Source: Planctomycetales bacterium
Lineage (GTDB): Bacteria > Planctomycetota > Planctomycetia > Isosphaerales > Isosphaeraceae
DNA: 64,000 bases
Assembly (NCBI GenBank): GCA_027459775.1
Contig: DAIDHE010000065.1
Span: 1 to 64,000 of the forward strand
Reading direction: 5' to 3'
The notes beneath the pieces were generated by a model that saw only the letters and a list, made by a program, of their open reading frames with translations, made no database searches and was not told where the DNA came from. The position numbers were made by a program, and so were the translations under genes. Shown here piece by piece: positions 1 to 9,670 of this stretch (position 1 is its first letter; every line of letters starts with the position of its first letter).

Positions 1-1
1 C

Positions 2-898
2 GACCTGCCGGCGTACATGGTGCTCTCGGACCCCGGCGGACCCCCCGTGGATAACACGATTAACTGGTCGAGCGGCTTCATGCCGCCGCTCTATCAGGGG
101 ACGGTGCTCCGGCCCAAGGAGCCGCGAATCCTCAATCTCGACCCACCGCCCCAACTACGGGGTCGACTCCAGGAGCAAAACCTCGCGCTGCTGGACCGGC
201 TCAACAGCCGGCACCTGGCTCAGCACCCGGGCGAGACGGATCTCGAAGCTCGCATCCAGACCTACCAACTGGCCGCCGCCATGCAGACGTCCGCCAAGGA
301 GGCGCTCGACTTGAGCGGCGAGCCCGAGTCGATCCGCCGTCTGTACGGCCTGGACGACGATCAGACCCGCGAGTACGGAACGCGCTGCCTGATCGCGCGG
401 CGACTCGTCGAGCGCGGCGTCCGGTTCGTTCAGCTCTTTCTCGGCGGCCAGCCCTGGGATCATCACACGTCGATTCACTCGGCCCTGCCCGCGATTTGCC
501 GTCGCACCGATCGGCCGGCGGCGGCCCTGGTGACGGATCTCAAGCAGCGCGGGTTGCTCGACACCACCATCGTGCACTGGGGCGGCGAGATCGGCCGGCT
601 GCCCGTCAGCGAAGGAAACCTCGACGCCGGCGCGGGCCGCGACCATAACGGGCAGGGCTTCTCGATCTGGCTCGCTGGCGGCGGGATCAAGGGGGGGACG
701 ACCTATGGCGCCACCGACGAGGTCGGCCACCGTGCCGTCGAGAACGTCGTCACGCCCAATGATTTTCAGGCGACGATCCTGAACCTCTTCGGCCTGGATC
801 ACCAGCGGTTGGTCTATTACGCCAATGGACGTGAGCAACGCCTCATCGACGGACGGCCCGCACGGGTCGTGAAGGAAATCCTCCGAGCGGCGACCTGA
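2..898 (+). CDS. DUF1501 family protein, 5'-truncated by window edge
   Basis: This is the C-terminal part of a DUF1501 protein, a family that is abundant in planctomycetes and related in fold to sulfatases and alkaline phosphatases. The frame is open from the first bases, so the true start lies outside the window and about 298 residues are visible. Family marks near the end are HWGGEIGRLP, then DHNGQGFSIWLAGGGIKGG, then the GATDEVGH stretch and NLFGLDH. These genes usually follow a DUF1549/DUF1553 (cytochrome c-like) partner, which would lie upstream and cannot be seen. The protein is probably exported through the Tat route, as is usual for the family, but the N-terminus is missing. Its substrate is unknown. 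It converges on the following porin gene with only about 65 bases between them. Confidence 0.9.
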   Translation, partial: DLPAYMVLSDPGGPPVDNTINWSSGFMPPLYQGTVLRPKEPRILNLDPPPQLRGRLQEQNLALLDRLNSRHLAQHPGETDLEARIQTYQLAAAMQTSAKEALDLSGEPESIRRLYGLDDDQTREYGTRCLIARRLVERGVRFVQLFLGGQPWDHHTSIHSALPAICRRTDRPAAALVTDLKQRGLLDTTIVHWGGEIGRLPVSEGNLDAGAGRDHNGQGFSIWLAGGGIKGGTTYGATDEVGHRAVENVVTPNDFQATILNLFGLDHQRLVYYANGREQRLIDGRPARVVKEILRAAT

Positions 899-963
899 CG
901 GTTTCGAACTTTCGACCGCTAGACCTTTCGTCGATCGCCCTTGGAATCCGTGATCCGTTTCCT

Positions 964-2691
964 TCAGGGCTGCGCGGCTTTCAGTGATGTCTGCTGAAAA
1001 ACCTTGGGCGCGGGGATCGCCGGTCGTTTGACCATGGGCGTCGTGGCGTTCGGTGAAGAGTTCGCGCCTTGGGGGCCGCTCGGCGGGCTTGCCGGGACGC
1101 CGCCGGCGTCGCGCGAGGCCTGGTTGAACATCGCATTGATCAGCGACGGCGCGCCGAGCGCCAAGAGCAGATCCGCCTGGGCCTGCGTCGCGGCCCAGAC
1201 CGCGTCGATCCGGGAATTGTCGAGCTGAATCAGGCGCTGACGCGCCTGCATGAGCTTGGTCAAATCGGTCTGACCGGCCTCGAAGAGCCGCTCCATCTTC
1301 GAGACCTCCTTGGAAAGCTCATCGGAGAGCCCCGACGATTCATTGACCAGGTCGGTTGCTCCATTCCACCGCGCGACAGCCGCCCGAACCTGGGCGACAG
1401 CGCGCTGTTCCGCCTGCTGGGCGGCCACGACCGCGCGACGGTGCTCGGCCTGGCGCTGAAGAACGAGCGGCTTGCCGTTGTTCCAGACCGGAAGCGTTGT
1501 GATATAAACCATCCCGATATACTGGACGCCGGCTTCGTCCATTTCATATTGCGGACCAAGCACGGGCGACGGAATGCGGTCGGCCTGGGCGAGCTTGACC
1601 GCCGAGTGCGTTCCCGAGATCGACGCGCGGGCCGCGTGGATGTCGGGACGATTGGCCAGGGCCGTCTCGATCATTGACTGCTCGTCGATGGGTGGGATGT
1701 AGGTGGGCAAGGTGAACTCGCCCAGGGGCTCGGCCGCACCGGCTTCCTCGGGAATCCCGATCTGATTCCGCAGGTCAGCTAGGGCCGTGAGATAGTCTTG
1801 CCGGGCGGCCTTGACCTGCTGCCGAGTCGCGCGGCTTTCCACCCGCGCGAGCGAGACATCGGCGGCGGCGACCTGGTTGGCCTCGAGCCGGCTTTCCAGG
1901 GATTTCACCAGGCGATCGTTGAAGTCGGCAAGCTGCTCGGCCAGTTTGAATTTCTCGCGCCGATAGGCCGCGGTCTGGAAAAAACGATAGGTTTGCACCA
2001 AGGTCGTGAGCTCGAACTGCATCACATTCCAGCGCTGCTGGTCGTAGGCGGCCTGGGCGATGTGGTAACGATGGGTGGTCTGGTGGCCGAGCTCGATTGG
2101 CTGGCGCAGCGAGATGTAGATCAAGTCCTGGCCGTAGTGATAAAAGCTGCCGCCGGAACCCTTGGTCGCGCCGCCGCCGGGACTGGTCGAGCCGAAGGTG
2201 TTGGGCGGAATGAGGGTGATGGGTCGAAAATCGATCCAGAGGGTGGGATTCAAGGTGGTTGGAAAATGCCGGGCGACCTCGACGGCCTCGGCCGAGGCGG
2301 CCGTGGGATTTCCCTGACGCAGCGAGACCAGATCGGGGTTTGAGGTAAGCGCGCCATACATGGCTGCCTGCAGGCTGATCGATTGCCCGCCCAACGGAGG
2401 GGCGATGCTCGATGGGGGGTTGAGGACCGGCGGCGGTGGATTGACCGGCAGCGGCGCCAGCCTCGCGCCCGGGCCGCTTGCCTGAGCCGGTCGCACCCGC
2501 GTGTCCATATTGGCTGGTCGAGGCCGGACTGGCGCGACGGTTCTGGGCGGGGGGATTACCGTTCGACCCGTCGTGGGGGCCGTCGCGGGCTCGTCGGCCC
2601 ATGCCCCGAGGGCCATTGCCGCTTCCAAGGAAAGAACGGCCAACGCGGCTCGCGCCCTTGATCGCCCGTTTGCTCGAGTCCTTGGCGCCAT
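964..2691 (-). CDS. TolC-family outer membrane efflux protein
   Basis: This is a TolC/OEP-type porin that would form the outer-membrane channel of an efflux or type I export system. I chose the ATG at 2691, which gives 575 residues, because it opens directly on a signal peptide (basic stretch, then AALAVLSLEAAMALGAWA) and has a GAGGG element about ten bases upstream. A TTG at 2850 would add 53 residues with no export signal. A Pro-rich linker of about 80 residues follows the signal peptide. Two OEP repeats then follow, with long amphipathic helices such as EQLADFNDRLVKSLESRLEA and EVSKMERLFEAGQTDLTKLM. The C-terminal tail is again Pro/Ser-rich. No inner-membrane pump or adaptor gene lies next to it, so its partner is unknown. 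Confidence 0.85.
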   Translation of the reverse strand: MAPRTRANGRSRARAALAVLSLEAAMALGAWADEPATAPTTGRTVIPPPRTVAPVRPRPANMDTRVRPAQASGPGARLAPLPVNPPPPVLNPPSSIAPPLGGQSISLQAAMYGALTSNPDLVSLRQGNPTAASAEAVEVARHFPTTLNPTLWIDFRPITLIPPNTFGSTSPGGGATKGSGGSFYHYGQDLIYISLRQPIELGHQTTHRYHIAQAAYDQQRWNVMQFELTTLVQTYRFFQTAAYRREKFKLAEQLADFNDRLVKSLESRLEANQVAAADVSLARVESRATRQQVKAARQDYLTALADLRNQIGIPEEAGAAEPLGEFTLPTYIPPIDEQSMIETALANRPDIHAARASISGTHSAVKLAQADRIPSPVLGPQYEMDEAGVQYIGMVYITTLPVWNNGKPLVLQRQAEHRRAVVAAQQAEQRAVAQVRAAVARWNGATDLVNESSGLSDELSKEVSKMERLFEAGQTDLTKLMQARQRLIQLDNSRIDAVWAATQAQADLLLALGAPSLINAMFNQASRDAGGVPASPPSGPQGANSSPNATTPMVKRPAIPAPKVFQQTSLKAAQP

Positions 2692-3193
2692 TCGCTCAGC
2701 CCTCGACCTGAGAGTTCCAACCCGAGCCATCATCGCGGCAGGCGCAATCGTCTCACCAGGCTCGATCCCTACAACCGTCCTCAGCAATTCATCGTCATTT
2801 TTCGCGGGTGTTCTCCATTCAGTTCGAGTGAATTCGGCGCGCTCGAGCAAGCTTCCGTCGCCCTTCAGACCGCGGAGCGAGAGGTTCGTGTTGGATGCTC
2901 AAGAAGCGCAGGATGGATCGGATCTCAGAATGTCTCGAGAAATGTGAGTCCCGGATTGACACGGTGCTCATACCGGCGCAAGATGCACTCAATCATCCGT
3001 GGAGAAAGATTCGCACGAATGTCAGGATCGCATACAGCCGTTCACGGTCAACGCTCGATCGGCCGTACTCGGGGAGTGACACTTGGTCTAGCTCGAATCG
3101 GTGAGCCGGCTTGACCGGCTCGGTGGGGGCGGGGAAGATCGGGTTGGAAAGCGGGGTCGGTTTCCGTTCGTTCGAACGAGAAAGGGCCAGCCG
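2692..3193. other. Intergenic region between divergent porin and DUF1559 genes
   Basis: This stretch of about 500 bases has no convincing gene; the short frames in it lack a ribosome site and any family resemblance. It holds a possible promoter facing the DUF1559 gene (2956-2984). It also holds a perfect 7-bp stem with a 5-base loop, GAGCCGG at 3103-3109 and CCGGCTC at 3115-3121, which would lie in the leader of that gene. The upstream part of the region could also encode an N-terminal extension of the porin if a TTG at 2850 were used. Confidence 0.4.
2956..2984 (+). promoter_or_regulatory. Possible sigma-70-like promoter for the DUF1559 gene
   Basis: There is a perfect -35 hexamer TTGACA at 2956-2961, a 17-base spacer, and a weak -10 CAAGAT at 2979-2984 (three of six consensus bases). 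It would give a leader of about 200 bases before the ATG at 3194. The -10 is poor, so the call is tentative. Confidence 0.3.
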
Positions 3194-4474
3194 ATGGGTG
3201 AATCACGTCGTCGCGGTGGGTTCACGTTGGTTGAGTTGTTGGTGGTGATCAGCATCATCGGGATCTTGGTGGGGCTGTTGCTACCGGCGGTCCAGTCGGC
3301 CCGCGAGGCGGGCCGGCGCACGCAGTGCCAGAACAACATGCGTCAGCTCACCCTGGGGGTCTTGGGTCTAGTAACCGCCGAGAACAAGTTCCCCGCCTTG
3401 GGCGTGATCAGCGACGATCCGACCAAGAACAACCCACCTGCTCAGTCCATGTACACCCCATTCAATCAAGGAGTTGACTCGTGGGTTGACCCCGCGTTGA
3501 CGCCGGACGGGGCCGAGGTTCCGATGTACAATTGGGTGGTCGAAATCTTACCCTATATCGACCAAGCGTCGCTTTCGAACGCTTGGGTCAGAACGGGTGT
3601 GGATTCGTACGGGCACCCGGTTCCCGTTCCGTTTTATTACGGTCTCGCGATTACTCCAGGAGCGCCCAGCAACGCCAAGATCAGTTCGACGGCGCTCGGC
3701 GTTCTGCGATGTCCCGACGATCTGACGGCCGTGCAGGGGCAGGGCAACTTGAGCTATGTCGCCAACATGGGATTCTCGCTTTGGACGGCGTTGCCTTTTA
3801 GTTGGATCGGGTCACCATACGACGGTGGCGGGCACGCCACATCGTACGGGTCCACATCAGGAATTGGCAATGGCATGTTCATGGGTGGGGAGGATTGGGG
3901 CACCAATGTCAGCGTCACACGTAAGATGGGCTTGATGTTCATGGAGGATAATGGCAATTACGGACCCCAAACGTCGATGCCCTGGAATGTACGAAACACG
4001 CCGGCCTCGATTTCCGACGGTTCGTCCGACACCCTGATGCTGAGCGAGAACACTCTCGCCGGACTCAGCACGCCGAGCACGTACAGCAAAGGCATCTCGA
4101 CCAATTGGGCCGCGCCCTTGCCCAATTTTTGCGGATTCATGGGCGGGGGATCGCTTTGCCCGCTCCAAAACTGCCTGAAGGTCGGCCTGACTCCCTCGGG
4201 CGACGTGGACGGTCCAGGGTGGGCTGTGGCGAATTTGGTTTCCTCCTACACGAGTGTTAATTATGGCCAAAACTTCACGATCGAAGGGTCGTTTCCGTTC
4301 TCCAACAGCGCGCATCCCAATGGATGTAACATGTCTTTCTGCGACGGGGCTGTAAGGTTCATCAAGCAGACGATCGACGCGACGGTTTATTCCAAGCTGA
4401 TCACGCCGGCTGGCAGCAAGCTGCCAGTCGCGTTTCGCCAGCTCCCGGTCGAGGAAGACGCGTTTGTCAATTGA
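3194..4474 (+). CDS. DUF1559 protein with prepilin-type N-terminal signal
   Basis: This is a member of the planctomycete-specific DUF1559 family, pseudopilin-like secreted proteins of unknown function. The ATG at 3194 is chosen because an AGAAAGGG element precedes it and because it gives a short basic leader ending in Gly directly before [20 protein letters not shown], the type IV prepilin cleavage and methylation motif. A GTG at 3101 would add 31 odd residues. Conserved family features follow: [19 protein letters not shown], a central region with LRCPDD, and the C-terminal block [20 protein letters not shown]. The length of 426 residues is normal to slightly long for the family. It is probably cleaved by a prepilin peptidase and held at the inner membrane or exported. 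It has no operon partner. Confidence 0.93.
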   Translation: MGESRRRGGFTLVELLVVISIIGILVGLLLPAVQSAREAGRRTQCQNNMRQLTLGVLGLVTAENKFPALGVISDDPTKNNPPAQSMYTPFNQGVDSWVDPALTPDGAEVPMYNWVVEILPYIDQASLSNAWVRTGVDSYGHPVPVPFYYGLAITPGAPSNAKISSTALGVLRCPDDLTAVQGQGNLSYVANMGFSLWTALPFSWIGSPYDGGGHATSYGSTSGIGNGMFMGGEDWGTNVSVTRKMGLMFMEDNGNYGPQTSMPWNVRNTPASISDGSSDTLMLSENTLAGLSTPSTYSKGISTNWAAPLPNFCGFMGGGSLCPLQNCLKVGLTPSGDVDGPGWAVANLVSSYTSVNYGQNFTIEGSFPFSNSAHPNGCNMSFCDGAVRFIKQTIDATVYSKLITPAGSKLPVAFRQLPVEEDAFVN

Positions 4475-4550
4475 AATGAGCGGTCGGCTTGGTCCGGGCT
4501 TGCCGCGTCCAGGGAGTCGCTCCTTCTCCGGAGAGCTCAGGGCAAATGAC

Positions 4551-4572
4551 CGCCGATCCAGTAGGATCGGCG
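4551..4572. terminator. Bidirectional hairpin terminator
   Basis: A perfect 9-bp stem, CGCCGATCC and GGATCGGCG, encloses a 4-base loop AGTA between two converging genes (DUF1559 protein and superoxide dismutase). Only a short T stretch follows on the plus strand, so termination may rely on the hairpin itself. Confidence 0.7.
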
Positions 4573-4594
4573 GCCTTCGCTGCTTTTGGGATCG

Positions 4595-5158
4595 TTACGG
4601 CTTGGCGACGCCGATGACGCCGACGGCGAGCCGGCCGCCGGCGTTGCCGGTGGGTTGCGTTTTGAGGTCGTCGACCTTCTCATGCACGACCAGGCCGCGG
4701 CCGATGATCGAGGCGGCGCCGTGGAACGACATGTGCGGATCGTCGAGGTCGAGCGTGGCGACGCCCTTTTCGTTGGCGGTCACGTTACCCAGATCCCCCA
4801 CGTGGCGCTTGGTGCTGTCGGGGCCGGCGTGTTGAGCCTTCGTGGGGTTGAAGTGACCTCCCGAGGCCATGCCATCCTCGGACCAGACGCCGAATTCGTG
4901 GACGTGAAAGCCGTGCTCGCCGGGGGACAGCCCCGAGATCTCGGCGTGTACGTGAATCATGTGGCCGCTTTGCGTGAAGGTGACCCGCCCCTTCACGTCG
5001 CTCCCCTTGGTGGGAATGAGCAAGGCGACGGCCTTCGTGATCCCTGGCGCCGCGGCGGCCTTCTCATGCTGGGCGGTCGCCTGGCTCAAAAGTCCAACCG
5101 CTCCGTAGAATCCGAGCGTCGACGCCGCCAAGGCGGCAATCCCCTGCTTGATCGTCAT
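4595..5158 (-). CDS. Cu/Zn superoxide dismutase family protein, exported
   Basis: This is a copper/zinc superoxide dismutase that converts superoxide to oxygen and hydrogen peroxide in the periplasm. The ATG at 5158 is supported by GGGGAG just upstream and by a signal peptide (MTIKQGIAALAAST through ATAQ). The metal ligands are all visible: HVHEFG, GGHFNP, the His in AQHAGP, KRHVGDLGN with its Asp, and VVHEKVDD. The two cysteines of the usual intrasubunit disulfide are absent, since DGMASGGHFNP and GGRLAVGVIG stand where Cys-containing motifs are expected. Both partners are lost together, so the fold may lack the bridge. At 187 residues the length is normal. It is a single gene that converges on the DUF1559 gene. 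Confidence 0.93.
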   Translation of the reverse strand: MTIKQGIAALAASTLGFYGAVGLLSQATAQHEKAAAAPGITKAVALLIPTKGSDVKGRVTFTQSGHMIHVHAEISGLSPGEHGFHVHEFGVWSEDGMASGGHFNPTKAQHAGPDSTKRHVGDLGNVTANEKGVATLDLDDPHMSFHGAASIIGRGLVVHEKVDDLKTQPTGNAGGRLAVGVIGVAKP

Positions 5159-5385
5159 GTTGCATCTCCCCAAAGGTCCAACCGGCCGCGCGGAAACGCC
5201 CGCGCGGTTCACTCATGAACGGTAGCCGCGCCCGACCCGGCTCTCAAGAGGCTTGAGCACGCCGTGAATCCCGCAACCTCGAGCCATCAACCCATGGATT
5301 GCATCCCCCGAACCCATCACAATGGCGCATTCGATAAGCCCCTCGCTCGAGCCGTCAACCGAAAGAGCACCAGGATTCCTCGCGC

Positions 5386-6399
5386 ATGACGCACGATCAG
5401 CAGACTTCCTTGGCCCCTTTTGATGCTCTTGTGATCGCGCGGCTCCTCGTCAGCGCGGCGAAGGGCGACGTCCCCTCAAGAATCACAAAGGATCTGGGCC
5501 CGCTCCTTCCCACCCGCGGTTCAGCCCACGCCGGGGTCGAGCGGATCGAAAAGACGGTCGAGGGCCTGATCGCGAACGAGCTCGTCGAGCGCGTCTGGGG
5601 AAAATCCAAGAAAGCCGTCCCCAAGCTGCTTCTGACGGCCCAGGGCCGGCGCGTGGGCCTGGCCTTTCTGGGCCTTGCGGAGTTGCCGCCCAAGACGACC
5701 TGGGCGGCCGTCAAGAAGGTATACTTGCCGGGACGAGTGCTGGGACTCGAGCTGGCGAATCCCACGATTCGCAAGGCGATCAGCGCCGACGCGACGCTCA
5801 AGGCCGCGCTGTTCAAAAAGACCTTCGATTTGCCGATCCGCGATCTGCCCAAGCCGGCCGAGGCGTCCGACGCCCTGGCGTGGAAGCTCATGGGCTTCGA
5901 GGGCAAAAGCGAGAAAATGACTCTGAAGGCCGTCAAGACAGCGCTTTTCCATCGCGCCCTGGGCGATGCGCGGCCGACCGATTACGCACGGGCGGCCGGT
6001 CAGTTGCTGGCGAGGCGGATCGGGGCGATGCGCGACCATCCGGGTGAATTTCGGGAGGCGCTTCTCCGGGAGTGGCTCGACGCCAAGCCGGCAATGGCTT
6101 CGGCCGAGCTCGACCTGACCGACTTCGCCCAGCGCGTGAAGGCCGCGGCGACGACGTGCAAGACCGAGCGGCAGGGGAGCGACAAGGTCTATATCGCCCA
6201 CGTGTGGCGTTTGCTCGAGCACGAGCCGGCATTCGCCGCGATGGGGCCTGACGGCTTCAAGCAACGACTCGCCCAGGCCAATAATGAAGGAAAACTCGAG
6301 CTCCGCCGGGCCGACCTGGCGCACTTGATGGATCCCGACGACATCCGGCTCTCAGCGGTACAATATCTTGATACAACTTTTCATTTTGTCAAAGTCTGA
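5386..6399 (+). CDS. Winged-helix-like protein of unknown function, first gene of a two-gene module
   Basis: I do not recognise a named family. The protein is 337 residues, apparently cytoplasmic, with no signal peptide or membrane segment. Residues about 10-110 read like a winged-helix region (FDALVIARLLVSAAKG, then a helix-rich stretch and PKLLLTAQGRRVGLAFLGL). The C-terminal 90 residues read like a second one (KVYIAHVWRLLEH, then FKQRLAQANNEGKLELRRADLAHLM). The last motif resembles the end of winged-helix proteins that bind DNA next to ATPase partners. Only 27 bases separate it from the giant ATPase gene that follows, so the two are almost certainly cotranscribed and may form one complex. 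No strong ribosome site precedes the ATG. Confidence 0.75.
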   Translation: MTHDQQTSLAPFDALVIARLLVSAAKGDVPSRITKDLGPLLPTRGSAHAGVERIEKTVEGLIANELVERVWGKSKKAVPKLLLTAQGRRVGLAFLGLAELPPKTTWAAVKKVYLPGRVLGLELANPTIRKAISADATLKAALFKKTFDLPIRDLPKPAEASDALAWKLMGFEGKSEKMTLKAVKTALFHRALGDARPTDYARAAGQLLARRIGAMRDHPGEFREALLREWLDAKPAMASAELDLTDFAQRVKAAATTCKTERQGSDKVYIAHVWRLLEHEPAFAAMGPDGFKQRLAQANNEGKLELRRADLAHLMDPDDIRLSAVQYLDTTFHFVKV

Positions 6400-6426
6400 T
6401 CCTCTATCGACCTCGAAGTCACGACG

Positions 6427-9400
6427 ATGACCACGTCACCCGCGGTTCACGACGTCGAGCACGACCCCAGAGTCGCCGCGTTTTGCTCGACGCGGTTGCC
6501 CGAGTTGTTTCACGGCGTTGCCTACTCGAGCCTGATCTGGAAGACCGACCCGCTCGACGTCCCCTCGATTCACGCCCAGGCCCGAGAGACGTTCGAGCGC
6601 GTGATCGAGCGTGCGCTCGACGAGTCCACCTTGTCGAAGCCACGTATGCTCCTCTTGCTGGGCGAGGCGGGCTCGGGCAAGACGCATCTGATGCGTATCT
6701 TTCGCAACCTGGTCCAGGGCCAAGGGCTGGGCTATTGCGGCTTCATGCAAATGACCGCGGCCGCCCAGGAATACGATCGCTACATCTTGAACAATCTGAT
6801 CGATTCGCTGGACCAGCCCTATGACGAACAGGGTGCGACGACCGGGCTCAAACGACTCTCGACCGCGATGGCGGAGCTTATCCCGACCCAGGGGGCGACG
6901 CTGGCGCGGCTGCGCGAAGGGGGTCTGGAACAGGCCGAGATCGACGACCTCGTGAACGCCATCGCCGACGCGATCGCCCTCGATCCGCGTTTCGAATCGA
7001 TCGATCATCACCTGGTCCAGGTTCTGCTGCATTTGCAAACGAACACGCCGGCCGTCAAGACCCGGGTGCTCAAGTATCTGAGGTGCGAGGAATTGACGCG
7101 TCGCGACGTCGAGCGGCTAGGCGGCGTGCCCTGGCGTGGTTACGCCGGGGCAGCCGCGCGGATGATCCGGCTGCTGGGCCAGCTCATGTGGCTCGCGCAG
7201 AAAGCGCCTCTGGTCTTGTTCGTCGATCAACTCGAGGATCGATTCGACGTCGAAAACGCCTCCCAACAGTTTCGCCGCTTGATCGCGATGCTCTGCGACG
7301 TCGTGAGCCACGTCCCCTCGGCCGTCGTCGTTGTTTCGTGTCTCGCGGACCTGTTTGACCAAATGCGCGACAGCCTGACCAGACCGCAGACCGGGCGGTT
7401 GACGGCCCGGCCGAGCCCGATCGACCTGAAGACCGGCTGTGATTTCGGGCAGGTCGAGGAGTTGGTGGGCCAGCGGCTGCGCTACCTCTATGAGGAAGCC
7501 GGGATCGATCCCAGGAGCGACGAGCCGACATACCCGGTGCCCCGCGAATTCATGGCCAAGCTCGTGGGTCTGAGCGTCCGCGAGGTGCTCGATCATCTTG
7601 GGCGGTTCCGCGATCAATGGATCAAACAGTGTCCGAGTCAGGATGACCCTCCGCCGCCTCCTGGGACTGTTTCTCAGTCCGCGGATCAAATGGAACAAGA
7701 GTGGGATGTCTTTCGCTCGACGAGCACAGTCGACGTTCCAGACGAAGAGACCGCGCTCGCGGAAACCCTGGCGAAGGCGCTCGCGTGGTGTTCGGACGAA
7801 GTCGGTCCTGGGCGGCGAATCGAGGCGAAGTCCCAAGGCCGGCTGGTCGAGATCGACCAGCATGGCTCCGCGGCGACCGTTGGGGGGTTGGTTGTGGGAA
7901 TCTGCGACCGGCCGGCCCAGGGGGGCGGGCTGGGCAAGCAGATTCAAGAGCTCCTGCGGATGAGCGGCGCGCGCAGGATCGTGATTGTGCGAACGACCGA
8001 TTTCCCAACGAGCTCAAAGGCGCAGGTGACCAGGGAAATTGCCCGAATCATCGCCGCGGGGGGTCGAAAGGTGGTGATCGAGAATACCGACTGGCGGATC
8101 ATGGCGGCGATGGCGGCATTTCGCGGCGAACGCGCGCAGGCCCCGGGCTTTTCCGCCTGGCTCGAGCAGTACCGACCGTTGTCGGGCCTGGTCTCGATCC
8201 GCGAGATTCTGGATCTCGATTCCGGCGATGGAGGAAATGGTGGTCCGCCGTCGCCTCCGGTCGAGAAGCCGAAATCTTCTGTTTCGGTCCCGCCAGGCAG
8301 GCCGGACCGACCGCCAAGGGGCGAGGCTCCGAAGAGTCCGATACCTCCAGAACCTCCCTTGCCGTCCGGTCCTCTTCATCTGGGCCAGGTCAACGATCGG
8401 CGCGGCGATCCACTTGACATCGAGCCGGGATCGCTGACGCGCCACGCCGCGTTTTTGGGAAGTTCGGGAAGCGGCAAGACGACGGCGGCGCTGGCCGTGA
8501 TCGAGCAATTGTTGCTCCAGGGCGTTCCGGCGATCTTGATCGACCGTAAGGGGGATCTTTGTCCGTATGCTCAACCGGGAATGGGTTTACGGGACGAACT
8601 CGAGGGCGACGACCGGGCGCGGGCCATTCGGTTGCGCTCGAGAGTCGAGGTCGCGCTCTATACTCCGCGCAGACCCGACGGCAGGCCGCTCTCGATCGCC
8701 GCCGTTCCCGCAGGATTGGGCTCGCTCCCCTCTCATGAGCGCGAACAGGCCGCCAAGTACGCCGCCTCGGCCATCGCCGGAATGATGAATTACACGGGCA
8801 AGGGCCGCGATCAATCGCGGCTGGCGATTCTCATTCGGGCGATCGATTTGCTCAGCCAGGAAAGCCCCGAGCAAGCCGTGCCGATCGAGGCGCTGGTCGA
8901 CTTCATCGCCGAGCCCGACCTGGCGCTTTTGAATTCGGTCGGCCGGCTCGATCCCAAGCTCTTCATGCCCTTGGTTCAGGATCTCGAGACCCTGCGCCAT
9001 CATCGCGGCGATTTGCTCTCGGCCCAGGGAGAATCACTCGAGATCGAAAACCTTTTGGGGCTTGACGACGATCAACTCTCGGGCAAGACCAAGCTGTCGA
9101 TCGTGAGCACCCGATTTCTGGGAACCAATCCCGACGTGCAATTCTGGGTCGCTCAGTTCTTGATGGCCGTGGGCCGATTCATCGCGCGAGCGCCGGCGGA
9201 TCGGCTGCGCGCGGTGATCCTTTTTGACGAGGCCGATTTGTATCTTCCCGCGACCTCGAAACCGGCGACCAAGGAGCCCATGGAAAACCTGCTCCGCCGC
9301 GCGCGCTCGGCCGGCCTGGGTGTGATGCTGGGCACCCAGAGCCCGGGCGACCTCGATTACAAGTGCCGCGACAATATCCATTCGTGGTTCGTCGGCCAGG

Positions 9401-9624
9401 TCCGGGAAAAAAACTCGATCGACAAGCTCAAGCCCATGCTCAGCGAGTGCCGGTTTGACGCGCCAGCCAAACTCGCCAGCCAGAAACCAGGGGAATTCTT
9501 GCTCATCCGCGACGGCCATGCGACTCCGTTCAAATCGTCGCGATGCCTCGTGAACCCCGTCCAGGTGGCCGAGGAAGAGATCGCGGCCCTGGCGCGGGCG
9601 ACGATCCCGAGCCTGGCGTCCTGA
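6427..9624 (+). CDS. Double P-loop ATPase: AAA module fused to a HerA-like motor domain
   Basis: This 1065-residue protein carries two nucleotide-binding modules. The N-terminal AAA-type module has Walker A GEAGSGKT near residue 79 and Walker B LVLFVDQLEDR near residue 262, with helices resembling ORC/KAP-type ATPases. Residues about 450-600 form an alpha/beta region I cannot assign (VGGLVVGICDRP, RRIVIVRTTDFPTS, RKVVIENTDWRIM). A Pro-rich linker of about 60 residues follows. The C-terminal module has Walker A GSSGSGKT near residue 678, ILIDRKGDL, and Walker B AVILFDEADLYLP near residue 929, then RRARSAGLGVMLGTQSPGDL. This matches the HerA/DUF87 branch of DNA-pumping motors. It lies 27 bases after the winged-helix gene. 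A role in DNA processing, repair or defence is inferred from the architecture only. Confidence 0.85.
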   Translation: MTTSPAVHDVEHDPRVAAFCSTRLPELFHGVAYSSLIWKTDPLDVPSIHAQARETFERVIERALDESTLSKPRMLLLLGEAGSGKTHLMRIFRNLVQGQGLGYCGFMQMTAAAQEYDRYILNNLIDSLDQPYDEQGATTGLKRLSTAMAELIPTQGATLARLREGGLEQAEIDDLVNAIADAIALDPRFESIDHHLVQVLLHLQTNTPAVKTRVLKYLRCEELTRRDVERLGGVPWRGYAGAAARMIRLLGQLMWLAQKAPLVLFVDQLEDRFDVENASQQFRRLIAMLCDVVSHVPSAVVVVSCLADLFDQMRDSLTRPQTGRLTARPSPIDLKTGCDFGQVEELVGQRLRYLYEEAGIDPRSDEPTYPVPREFMAKLVGLSVREVLDHLGRFRDQWIKQCPSQDDPPPPPGTVSQSADQMEQEWDVFRSTSTVDVPDEETALAETLAKALAWCSDEVGPGRRIEAKSQGRLVEIDQHGSAATVGGLVVGICDRPAQGGGLGKQIQELLRMSGARRIVIVRTTDFPTSSKAQVTREIARIIAAGGRKVVIENTDWRIMAAMAAFRGERAQAPGFSAWLEQYRPLSGLVSIREILDLDSGDGGNGGPPSPPVEKPKSSVSVPPGRPDRPPRGEAPKSPIPPEPPLPSGPLHLGQVNDRRGDPLDIEPGSLTRHAAFLGSSGSGKTTAALAVIEQLLLQGVPAILIDRKGDLCPYAQPGMGLRDELEGDDRARAIRLRSRVEVALYTPRRPDGRPLSIAAVPAGLGSLPSHEREQAAKYAASAIAGMMNYTGKGRDQSRLAILIRAIDLLSQESPEQAVPIEALVDFIAEPDLALLNSVGRLDPKLFMPLVQDLETLRHHRGDLLSAQGESLEIENLLGLDDDQLSGKTKLSIVSTRFLGTNPDVQFWVAQFLMAVGRFIARAPADRLRAVILFDEADLYLPATSKPATKEPMENLLRRARSAGLGVMLGTQSPGDLDYKCRDNIHSWFVGQVREKNSIDKLKPMLSECRFDAPAKLASQKPGEFLLIRDGHATPFKSSRCLVNPVQVAEEEIAALARATIPSLAS

Positions 9625-9670
9625 AACTCAGGCGGTTCGTGGGCTTCGACAACGCGATTTGCAGAGATGA

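Noticed and set aside
683-700. G7 run in the DUF1501 gene as a frameshift
   Set aside because: The frame stays open through the run and the downstream family motifs are intact.
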